Position numbers and translations under genes: made by a program | Notes under the pieces: generated by a model | What the model was told of the DNA's origin: nothing | Databases searched by the model: none | Seen by the model: the letters and a program-made list of their open reading frames with translations, nothing else | Source of the DNA: CAVEFW01 sp963643505 | Lineage (GTDB): Bacteria > Actinomycetota > Coriobacteriia > Coriobacteriales > Eggerthellaceae | Reading direction: 5' to 3' | Length of the DNA stretch: 7,432 bases | Assembly: GCA_963643505.1 (NCBI GenBank) | Contig: CAVIKF010000025.1 | Span: 1-7,432 of the forward strand | In this document: positions 1-5,556 of the stretch, one piece after another | Layout of the letters: each line of letters opens with the position of its first letter | How positions within the stretch are numbered: the first letter of the stretch is position 1

Positions 1-1424
1 ACGGAGGCGGTGTTTCTCTGACCTGCGGCGATGACGGAATCCACTTTGCCATGTATGGCGGTTCCATCACAGATAACTTTGCCACTGGCAACGGAGGCGG
101 AGTTTACACTGCCTGTTCGTCAATGACAATGTACGGCGGAGTTATCGCGAGGAATGTAGCGGAGAAAAATGGCGGAGCCGTATCTACCGATTGCTGTGAC
201 AACACTTTCTATATGTACGGCGGTACGATTACACTGAACGCCGCCGGTGAGAATGGCGGCGGTGTTGATACAACAGGCGGATATCCGTATACGCTGCTTG
301 GAAACGTTTACGGCAACCTTGCAGGTACAAGCGGGGATGATGTTTATGCTTCAGATGATAACAACGGCTCCACGCTGCGCAAAGTAAACGATGCTGTTCT
401 TTGCGAAAATCCGTATTACATATCTGGCGGAATGCAGGAACTTTATAATGCGCTTGCTCCCATACGTCCGGGCTACATGATATTGAGCCCGATCGAAGGA
501 TATGACTTTACGCTGAGTATGCCCGAAAAGATCCAGCATATCGGGTGGTTTGAGGATATGGAAGACGACCGATATGTTGAGGGTAATTTGTTTATCCCTA
601 CAACAAATAAATCCGACGGAACATCATTTGAGCTTCAGTCGGGCCAGGATGTTAAAGCGGTCTACGGAGAGTTCCTGCTCGTGTACGATGCCAATTATGG
701 GTCCGGCGAATATCAATATGATGACACTGCGTACGGCTATGGAAGCAAAGCAGCTACCGCCAATTGCATGTTCAATCGTGATGGCTATAAATTTATCGGT
801 TGGAACTCAAAGGCAGACGGAAGCGGTTTGTGGTATTACCCGGATTTGAACGGCTATAACAGCGTTATCATGGACGCAAATAAGGTCGTATACGCCCAAT
901 GGGAAAAGGTCTATTCCGTTAAATATGAGGTGGCCGGCGATAAAGTTTACGGGTCACCGACGGACGTGGCGGTGCCGACGGATGATAACTGGTACGCTTA
1001 TGAGGACACCGTAACCGTCTCGCCGAATCTGACTACTGCGTGGAAAACTTCCGATGGAACAGCCGACGGGGTTCCGGGTACTTGGAGCTTTACGTCGTGG
1101 GATAAAGAAGATGACTTCCTTATCGCATCAGATACGGTAATTAGGGGTGCTTGGAGCTTCACTCCTTCTAGCGATGGCAAGGACGACGGCAAGGACGACG
1201 GCTCGACAAATCCAACGAATTCAGACGACAGTAAAGACGACAGCAACAGCTCGACAAATCCAACGAAGTCGATCAACCTGCCCCAAACCGGAGATGATTT
1301 GAACATCGGTCTTTGGTTGTCATTGATGCTGGTTTCTCTTGCAGCGATTTTCGGTGGCATTTACAAAAAAAAGCGCCGTGATGCCGGGAATCACGAAAGA
1401 CGGGATAATAACCTCGTAAGATAA
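1..1424 (+). CDS. LPxTG cell-wall-anchored surface protein, 5' end outside the window
   Basis: The frame is open from base 3 to the TAA at 1422-1424, so the ATG at 51 is internal and the true start lies upstream. About 473 residues are visible. The N-terminal part carries at least three imperfect repeats of about 25-28 residues with an NGGGV...MYGG.I..N core, as in beta-helix adhesins; each has a Cys or CC. An InlB B-type (Listeria-Bacteroides) repeat follows at about 678-911 (GYKFIGWNSKADGSG, then YAQW). About 912-1166 resembles a SHIRT domain (YEDTVTV, GTWSFTSWD, GAWSF). A D/K/S/N/T-rich linker then leads to the sorting signal: LPQTG at 1278-1292, a hydrophobic segment, and KKKRR. Sortase should anchor the protein to peptidoglycan; a role in adhesion is inferred. 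Base composition is more AT-rich than downstream genes, which hints at transfer. Ligand unknown. Confidence 0.9.
   Translation, partial: GGGVSLTCGDDGIHFAMYGGSITDNFATGNGGGVYTACSSMTMYGGVIARNVAEKNGGAVSTDCCDNTFYMYGGTITLNAAGENGGGVDTTGGYPYTLLGNVYGNLAGTSGDDVYASDDNNGSTLRKVNDAVLCENPYYISGGMQELYNALAPIRPGYMILSPIEGYDFTLSMPEKIQHIGWFEDMEDDRYVEGNLFIPTTNKSDGTSFELQSGQDVKAVYGEFLLVYDANYGSGEYQYDDTAYGYGSKAATANCMFNRDGYKFIGWNSKADGSGLWYYPDLNGYNSVIMDANKVVYAQWEKVYSVKYEVAGDKVYGSPTDVAVPTDDNWYAYEDTVTVSPNLTTAWKTSDGTADGVPGTWSFTSWDKEDDFLIASDTVIRGAWSFTPSSDGKDDGKDDGSTNPTNSDDSKDDSNSSTNPTKSINLPQTGDDLNIGLWLSLMLVSLAAIFGGIYKKKRRDAGNHERRDNNLVR
1201..1267 (+). repeat. 19-bp direct repeat in the wall-spanning linker
   Basis: GCTCGACAAATCCAACGAA occurs exactly at 1201-1219 and 1249-1267. 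The offset is 48 bp (16 codons), so both copies read in the same frame and encode STNPT. The short tandem GGCAAGGACGAC (DGKDDGKDDG) lies just before it. Such linker repeats can expand or contract by slippage and would alter the distance of the adhesive head from the wall. Confidence 0.8.
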
Positions 1425-1454
1425 AGTACGGGCACCGACCTTGTAAGATGAAGT

Positions 1455-1504
1455 GCAGGCACTGTAGATTGCAAAAACGCTGTCTACGGTGTCTGCTCTT
1501 TTTT
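1455..1504 (+). terminator. Rho-independent terminator of the surface-protein gene
   Basis: The 5' arm is 1455-1468 (GCAGGCACTGTAGA) and the 3' arm is 1483-1496 (TCTACGGTGTCTGC). They give a 14-bp stem with two G-U wobbles in RNA, a 14-nt loop, and an immediate TCTTTTTT tract at 1497-1504. It begins about 30 bp after the stop codon. The stretch 1413-1435 is imperfectly repeated at 1440-1462 (19 of 23 bases), so part of the 5' arm lies within a local duplication. The remaining gap to 1586 holds nothing else that I recognise. Confidence 0.85.
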
Positions 1505-1586
1505 GCTTTGCTTAGTCGACGCCATCCTGGAGTTGAGATCGGCAGGGTTGTAATTGTTTTTTCGTTACGTTTTCGCGGGTATCAGG

Positions 1587-2063
1587 CTACCTCGCTGGCA
1601 TCAGGTTGCTGAAGTATTCCGTGCGGCCGGCTAGCACGTCGTCGTAGAAGCCCTGTTTCCAGTCGATGTAGTTGATACTGGCCTGTATCTCTGCCATTTG
1701 CGCCACTAACCGCTCGCGCTTTTCAGCGAGCATTACCTTGCGCTTTGGGATGCTTTTCTCGCCTTGCAGACAAAGCTGCAGATAACCGCGCATTTCCTCG
1801 ATGCTCATGCCGCATTTCTTCAGGCAGACAAGGCTTTTCACCCATTCCACGTCGTGCTCATCGAACACGCGACGATTGTTCTTGTCACGCTTCACGTTGG
1901 GCACAAGCCCCTGGTTGCAGTAGAACTTCAGGGTTTGATAGGTCATCTCAGCTTCGCGGCACACCTCCGTCATGGTGAACAGCTTGCCACTCGCTTGTGT
2001 TCGTTTGGGCGCGTTTGCCGGCGCGCTCGAGGCGGTTTTTGCCGCTGATGTCGTCTTTGCCAT
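1587..2063 (-). CDS. MerR-family transcriptional regulator
   Basis: This 158-residue protein starts at 2063 with a strong GGAGG four bases upstream. Residues 1-27 are an Ala/Lys/Thr-rich extension not usual in the family. The winged helix-turn-helix spans about 28-97 (TMTEVCREAEMTYQTLKFYC, NQGLVP, then NNRRVFDEHDVEWV), followed by a long helix (about 105-135) that should form the antiparallel dimer coiled coil, and a short tail. Cysteines lie at 35, 49, 80, 84 and 98, but there is no C-terminal metal-binding loop like that of MerR or CueR, so thiol or electrophile sensing is more likely than metal sensing. This is inference. It is divergent from the aldo/keto reductase, whose promoter has the overlong spacer that MerR proteins untwist, so activation of that operon is the likely job. 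Confidence 0.9.
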   Translation of the reverse strand: MAKTTSAAKTASSAPANAPKRTQASGKLFTMTEVCREAEMTYQTLKFYCNQGLVPNVKRDKNNRRVFDEHDVEWVKSLVCLKKCGMSIEEMRGYLQLCLQGEKSIPKRKVMLAEKRERLVAQMAEIQASINYIDWKQGFYDDVLAGRTEYFSNLMPAR

Positions 2064-2094
2064 AGCTCCTCCGAAATTTTTTTGAAAATTCCTC

Positions 2095-2125
2095 TTGACC
2101 GATAGTAACTATCGGTTGATATAAC
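2095..2125 (+). promoter_or_regulatory. MerR-type promoter of the reductase-flavodoxin operon
   Basis: The -35 TTGACC is at 2095-2100 and the -10 TATAAC at 2120-2125, separated by exactly 19 bp. That is the overlong spacing typical of promoters activated by MerR-family proteins, against 17 bp for ordinary sigma-70 promoters. The expected transcription start is near 2132, giving a leader of about 34 nt before the reductase ATG. Confidence 0.8.
2098..2116. promoter_or_regulatory. MerR operator, perfect palindrome
   Basis: ACCGATAGT-A-ACTATCGGT is a perfect inverted repeat with 9-bp arms around one central base. It overlaps the end of the -35 box and most of the 19-bp spacer, the position where MerR-family dimers bind. 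It also covers the putative -10 box of the leftward merR promoter, so the same binding event could repress the regulator. Confidence 0.8.
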
Positions 2126-2136
2126 CGCATTGTCAA
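2108..2136 (-). promoter_or_regulatory. Probable leftward promoter of the MerR gene
   Basis: Read on the minus strand, a consensus TTGACA lies at 2136-2131, followed by a 17-bp spacer and GATAGT at 2113-2108 (4 of 6 matches to TATAAT). The start would be near 2101, about 38 nt before the MerR ATG. The -10 lies inside the palindrome, which fits autoregulation. The weak -10 makes this less certain than the rightward promoter. Confidence 0.5.
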
Positions 2137-2154
2137 GATAATTTCGACAATGCG
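2126..2154. promoter_or_regulatory. Second dyad in the divergent spacer
   Basis: CGCATTGTC (2126-2134) and GACAATGCG (2146-2154) form a perfect 9-bp inverted repeat around 11 bases, ending directly before the reductase Shine-Dalgarno (2155-2160). If transcription starts near 2132, most of the left arm is not transcribed, so an operator is more likely than an RNA hairpin. Its centre is about 33 bp (three helical turns) from the centre of the MerR palindrome. Confidence 0.55.
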
Positions 2155-2165
2155 AAGGAGTAGGA

Positions 2166-3080
2166 ATGGCTTTCGATCCAAACGACATGATGTATGTGGA
2201 ACTGTGCAATGGCGTGAAGATGCCTCAGCTGGGCTACGGCGTGTACCAGGTGACTCAAGACGAGTGCGAGCGTTGCGTGCGTGACGCGTTGGAGGTTGGC
2301 TATCGACACGTCGACACGGCGCAAAGCTATTTCAACGAGGAACAGGTGGGCACGGCAGTTGCGGCATCTGAAGTGGATCGCGATGACGTCTGGCTCACCA
2401 CCAAGGTTTGGTTGGAACATTACGGCGAGGGTGCCACACGAGCCTCGGTCGAGGATTCGCTGCGCAAGCTCAAGACCGACTACATCGATCTGGTGCTTTT
2501 GCATCAACCTTTTGGCGACGCCTTCGGCGCATGGCGCGACCTGGTGAAGCTCTATGAGGAGGGCAAGGTGCGCGCCATCGGTATTTCGAACTTCTACGTT
2601 GATCGCTTGGTAGAGTTTTGCGAGTTCAACGGCACGGACGTGGCTCCGATGGTCAACCAGATGGAGCGCCATCCGCTCAATCAAAATGCCGAGCTTCAGG
2701 AATGGGAGGCTAAGTACGGCATCGTGCCCGAGGCATGGGCGCCCTTCGGCGAGGGCCGCGGCGGACTTTTCGACAACGAAATGTTGGCGGAGATCGGCGA
2801 CGCGCACGGTAAAACGGCCGCGCAAGTGATGTTGCGCTGGAACTTGCAGCGCGGCGTGGTGGTTATCCCTAAGTCGGTACATCGCGAGCGCATGGAGGAA
2901 AACCTCGACGTGTTCGATTTTGGGCTGACTGCTGAAGAGATGGCACAGATTGCGGCGATGGACACGCGCACAAGCAGCTTCTTTTCCCATGCCGACCCCA
3001 ACATGATTCAGTGGTTTGCTCAGATGGTTGATCAGCGTAAGACCAACCACGATTGCCGTCAGGACAAGAAGAATTGGTAG
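2166..3080 (+). CDS. Aldo/keto reductase
   Basis: This 304-residue cytoplasmic oxidoreductase should reduce aldehydes or ketones to alcohols with NAD(P)H. It is a TIM-barrel member of the 2,5-diketogluconate reductase/YtbE-like AKR group. The catalytic tetrad is visible: Asp50 and Tyr55 in HVDTAQSYFNE, Lys80 in LTTKVW, and His113 in LLHQPF. The family signature AIGISNF lies at 137-143, and the cofactor-phosphate motif VVIPKS...R...N at about 232-246. The last 15 or so residues are polar and extend beyond the usual family end. AAGGAG at 2155-2160 lies five bases before ATG 2166. It is the first gene after the MerR-type promoter and is coupled to the flavodoxin. The substrate cannot be read from sequence; toxic aldehydes such as methylglyoxal are a guess from the MerR context. 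Confidence 0.93.
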   Translation: MAFDPNDMMYVELCNGVKMPQLGYGVYQVTQDECERCVRDALEVGYRHVDTAQSYFNEEQVGTAVAASEVDRDDVWLTTKVWLEHYGEGATRASVEDSLRKLKTDYIDLVLLHQPFGDAFGAWRDLVKLYEEGKVRAIGISNFYVDRLVEFCEFNGTDVAPMVNQMERHPLNQNAELQEWEAKYGIVPEAWAPFGEGRGGLFDNEMLAEIGDAHGKTAAQVMLRWNLQRGVVVIPKSVHRERMEENLDVFDFGLTAEEMAQIAAMDTRTSSFFSHADPNMIQWFAQMVDQRKTNHDCRQDKKNW

Positions 3081-3084
3081 GAGG
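3079..3084 (+). promoter_or_regulatory. Ribosome binding site overlapping the upstream stop codon
   Basis: AGGAGG begins inside the reductase TAG (3078-3080) and lies seven bases before ATG 3092. It decides the flavodoxin start: the earlier in-frame ATG at 3053 is inside the reductase and lacks such a site. The overlap implies translational coupling of reductase and flavodoxin. Confidence 0.8.
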
Positions 3085-3091
3085 TAAGACG

Positions 3092-3757
3092 ATGTTTAAG
3101 AACGCAATCGCAAGGAGAGATCTCATGAAAATGGGTATTGCTGCCATGGGGGTTTTCGCTACGGGCGGAATGCTCTCAGCATGTTCCTCGAACGATGGGG
3201 GAGCTGGACAAACGAACACAACCGCTGTCAACGAGCAACAGACTCAGGGCTTTGGGACCACGCAGCCCGCGAAGACGGAGTCGAAGGTTCTCGTGGCGTA
3301 CTACTCCGCGCAGGGGCACACACGCACCGTAGCCCAAACAGCCGCCGATGAACTGGGTGCCGATCTGTTCGAGATAGTGCCTCAACAGATTTACAGTGAC
3401 GACGACCTCAACTGGAACAACTCGGAAAGTCGCGTCTCGCGCGAACATGACGAGGAGAGCCTACGCGATGTGCCGCTCGTGCAAACCAGGCCTGACAATT
3501 GGGACGAATACGACACCGTGCTTGTCGGCTACCCCATCTGGTGGGCTATCGCGGCATGGCCGTGCAATCGCTTCGCTTCCGACAACGATTTCACCGGCAA
3601 GAAGGTGATCCCCTTCTGCACTTCATCGTCTTCGGGCATAGGGCAAAGCGGTCAACTTTTGGCGACCGCGGCGGGCACCGGCGATTGGCAAGCTGGCCAG
3701 CGATTTTCGTCCAGTGCATCGGACAGCGAGGTGCGCGCTTGGGCCCGCGGGTTATAA
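3092..3757 (+). CDS. Exported lipoprotein flavodoxin (Flavodoxin_4-like) with Tat-type signal
   Basis: The start at 3092 gives 221 residues. The signal peptide has a twin-arginine motif (ARRDLMK, Arg8-Arg9), a hydrophobic stretch, and the lipobox LSAC with Cys31, so the protein should be Tat-exported folded and held to the membrane outer face by lipid. Residues 32-63 are a polar Gly/Asn/Thr/Gln linker. The flavodoxin fold spans about 64-221: the FMN phosphate loop in YYSAQGHTRTVA (70-81), the YPIWW segment (147-151) near the isoalloxazine site, PFCTSSSSGIG (174-184), and a C-terminal RFSSSAS...VRAWARGL. The domain looks complete. It should shuttle electrons through FMN outside the cytoplasm, in contrast to the cytoplasmic reductase that shares its operon. 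The partner is unknown. Its stop overlaps the convergent regulator stop. Confidence 0.88.
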   Translation: MFKNAIARRDLMKMGIAAMGVFATGGMLSACSSNDGGAGQTNTTAVNEQQTQGFGTTQPAKTESKVLVAYYSAQGHTRTVAQTAADELGADLFEIVPQQIYSDDDLNWNNSESRVSREHDEESLRDVPLVQTRPDNWDEYDTVLVGYPIWWAIAAWPCNRFASDNDFTGKKVIPFCTSSSSGIGQSGQLLATAAGTGDWQAGQRFSSSASDSEVRAWARGL

Positions 3758-4189
3758 CTTGCGTTGTCTCCGTTGAGGGCAAGCATCGCGATTCTCAAGC
3801 AGATCCGTGAGTTTCTTACCGTAGAAGAAGTCGTGGGTCATCTTGTAGTATTCCGCCCAGAGGGGAAGTGTTTGGCACGTCTTCGCCCTGGGGCAGGGTG
3901 ATGCGTCCTCTTGGAGACAAGCGACCGTGGCCAGGGTTCCCTCCATCAGCTCGATGATCTCTCCGATGGAGTAATCCTCAGGGGGCCTAAGCAGGTGGTA
4001 GCCGCCGCCTTTGCCGCTTGTGCCAGAAACGAGTTTTCCCGCGACCATTTCCTTGACGATTGCCTCCAGGTATTTCTTGGAGACCTGCTGCCTTGCGGCC
4101 ACGTCTTTCAGTGGCACGTGGCCTTCGCCGTAGTGCTCTGCCAGGTCGATCATGACGCGCACCGCGTAGCGTCCCTTCGTTGAAATCAT
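3752..4189 (-). CDS. Rrf2-family (IscR-like) transcriptional regulator
   Basis: The 145-residue protein begins MISTKGRYAVRVMIDLAEHY, a classic Rrf2 start, with the winged helix at about 1-70 (VPLKDVAARQQVSKKYLEAI, then SGKGGGYHL). Residues 91-105 hold Cys91, Cys99 and Cys105 (spacing C-X7-C-X5-C) followed by QTLPLW, as in Fe-S-binding Rrf2 regulators. E. coli IscR has C-X5-C-X5-C with a nearby His ligand; here a Leu stands where that His is expected. A tail with an extra Cys137 ends RRQRKL. The start at 4189 has GAGGTG four bases upstream. It is divergent from the desulfurase operon, so repression of that operon when clusters are plentiful is the likely role, by analogy with IscR. A CymR-like cysteine-sensing role is the alternative, given the cysteine synthase in the operon. 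Confidence 0.9.
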   Translation of the reverse strand: MISTKGRYAVRVMIDLAEHYGEGHVPLKDVAARQQVSKKYLEAIVKEMVAGKLVSGTSGKGGGYHLLRPPEDYSIGEIIELMEGTLATVACLQEDASPCPRAKTCQTLPLWAEYYKMTHDFFYGKKLTDLLENRDACPQRRQRKL

Positions 4190-4216
4190 CAGACACCTCG
4201 TTTCCCTTTATGCCAA

Positions 4217-4246
4217 ATAATACGGTAGGTAAGTAGGTAAATCCAA
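4217..4246 (-). promoter_or_regulatory. Probable promoter of the Rrf2 regulator with TAGG direct repeat
   Basis: On the minus strand, TTGGAT (4246-4241), an 18-bp spacer and TATTAT (4222-4217) form a plausible promoter. The spacer contains a perfect tandem 8-mer, GTAGGTAA at 4225-4232 and 4233-4240 on the plus strand. This matches half of the desulfurase operator, suggesting autoregulation. Confidence 0.5.
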
Positions 4247-4272
4247 TCTGTTGCTATTTAAATTTATAAAAA

Positions 4273-4297
4273 CCTATTGACCTAGTAGGCGAATAGG
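4273..4297. promoter_or_regulatory. Putative Rrf2/IscR-like operator at the desulfurase promoter
   Basis: This 25-bp stretch is a dyad around 4285. Outer arms CCTATT (4273-4278) and AATAGG (4292-4297) and inner arms CCTA (4281-4284) and TAGG (4286-4289) are perfectly complementary, with two unpaired bases between them on each side. It contains four TAGG half-sites, two per strand, each pair 8 bp apart. It covers the -35 box and most of the spacer of the desulfurase promoter, as expected for a repressor site. Confidence 0.65.
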
Positions 4298-4305
4298 AAT
4301 AAATT
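4277..4305 (+). promoter_or_regulatory. Promoter of the desulfurase-scaffold-cysteine synthase operon
   Basis: TTGACC (4277-4282), a 17-bp spacer and TAAATT (4300-4305) lie in AT-rich sequence. The start is expected near 4312, about 27 nt before the GTG start of the desulfurase. The -35 element is embedded in the TAGG-rich dyad. Confidence 0.6.
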
Positions 4306-4338
4306 CCGTAAAAACAGCAACCGAGAGGGGAGAGATCC

Positions 4339-5529
4339 GTGATTTACGTAGACAACGCTGCGACAACTAAGACCTCGCAAGCAGCGATCGACGCCATGGT
4401 CCAAACCATGGAGGGGACGTGGGGCAACCCGTCGAGTCTCTATGAGCATGGGCAACGCGCAAAGGAGGCGTTGGAAGAGGCGCGCGAGCGCATCGCGAGG
4501 TGCATTGGGGCGAATCCCAAGGAAATCCTGTTTACCTCGGGTGGTTCCGAGGCCGACAATCAGGCCATCGTGTCCGCAGCTCTTACAGGCAAGGCAAGGG
4601 GCAAGACCCATATTGTCTCGACGGCGTTCGAGCACCATGCGGTACTGCATACCCTGGAAAGGCTCAAAAAGCAGGGCTTCGAAGTGGAGCTGTTGGATGT
4701 GCACGCCGATGGCCTTGTCACCGCAGAGCAGGTGAGAGCGGCCATCCGTCCCGAGACGTGCCTGGTGACCATCATGTACGCCAACAACGAGATAGGAACC
4801 GTGCAGCCCATCGCAAAGATAGGCGCCGTATGCCGAGATGCCGGCGTGACCTTCCACACCGACGCGGTCCAGGCGGCAGGACATCTGCCTATCGACGTCG
4901 TCGCGCAAAACATCGATATGCTCTCACTCTCTGCCCATAAGTTCCATGGGCCCCGCGGCGTTGGCGTGCTATACGCGCGCAAAGGCGTCAGGCTTTCCAA
5001 CATCATTGAGGGCGGTGATCAGGAGCGCGGCAAGCGTGCCGGCACCGAGAACCTACCTGCCATCCTCGGGATGACGGTAGCCCTGGAAGAGGCCGTTACG
5101 AACATGCCTGCGGCAACAGAGAAGCTTCTTTGCTTGCGCTCTCGGCTTATCGACGGTCTTTCCAAGATTCCCTACAGCGAGCTCAACGGTGATGCTGAAA
5201 GGCGACTTCCCGGCAACGTCAGCTTTTGTTTCGAGGGAGTCGAAGGCGAGTCGCTTTTGCTCCTGCTGGATCAAAAGGGCATCTGCGCCTCGTCGGGCTC
5301 GGCTTGCACGTCCGGTTCTTTGGATCCCAGCCACGTGCTGCTTGCCATCGGCAGGCCGCACGAGGTGGCGCACGGCAGCCTTCGTCTGACATTGGATGCG
5401 GAGAACACTGAGGATGACGTGGTCCAGATTATCGAGGTTGTCACCTGCGTGGTGGAACGCTTGCGCGCGATGTCGCCACTGTGGAAAGACAAGGTGTCCG
5501 GCAAGAAGCAATTCGTCTTGGGCGAGTAG
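4339..5529 (+). CDS. iscS: Cysteine desulfurase, NifS/IscS type
   Basis: This PLP enzyme converts cysteine to alanine and passes the sulfur as a persulfide to the Fe-S scaffold. It is full length at 396 residues. Visible motifs are YVDNAATT at the start, TSGGSEADNQ (66-75), EHHAV with His99/His100 near the cofactor, ANNEIGTVQPI (148-158), HTDAVQ (173-178; Asp175, Gln178), SLSAHKFHGP with PLP-binding Lys201, and ERGKRAGTEN (229-238). The active-site loop SSGSACTSGS carries Cys323, with class I (NifS/IscS) rather than SufS character. The start is GTG at 4339, with GAGGGGAG (4325-4332) six bases upstream. The stop region is a perfect 9-bp tandem duplication (GGCGAGTAG at 5521 and 5530) that supplies a second in-frame stop. 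It heads the operon with the scaffold gene 27 bp downstream. NifS-type naming is equally possible. Confidence 0.95.
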   Translation: MIYVDNAATTKTSQAAIDAMVQTMEGTWGNPSSLYEHGQRAKEALEEARERIARCIGANPKEILFTSGGSEADNQAIVSAALTGKARGKTHIVSTAFEHHAVLHTLERLKKQGFEVELLDVHADGLVTAEQVRAAIRPETCLVTIMYANNEIGTVQPIAKIGAVCRDAGVTFHTDAVQAAGHLPIDVVAQNIDMLSLSAHKFHGPRGVGVLYARKGVRLSNIIEGGDQERGKRAGTENLPAILGMTVALEEAVTNMPAATEKLLCLRSRLIDGLSKIPYSELNGDAERRLPGNVSFCFEGVEGESLLLLLDQKGICASSGSACTSGSLDPSHVLLAIGRPHEVAHGSLRLTLDAENTEDDVVQIIEVVTCVVERLRAMSPLWKDKVSGKKQFVLGE

Positions 5530-5556
5530 GGCGAGTAGAGAAGAAAGGAGCCAATC

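Noticed and set aside
2133..3050. Long minus-strand open frame opposite the aldo/keto reductase
   Set aside because: It mirrors the codon pattern of the plus-strand gene, is His/Leu/Val-rich without domain motifs, and the plus-strand frame has a complete catalytic tetrad.
3758..3783. CTTGC...GCAAG inverted repeat after the flavodoxin stop as a terminator
   Set aside because: Only a 5-bp stem with a 16-base loop and no T-tract, and it lies within the Rrf2 coding region.
4282..4908. Minus-strand open frames opposite the cysteine desulfurase
   Set aside because: They are shadows of a strongly conserved plus-strand enzyme and run through its promoter and operator; no recognisable protein.
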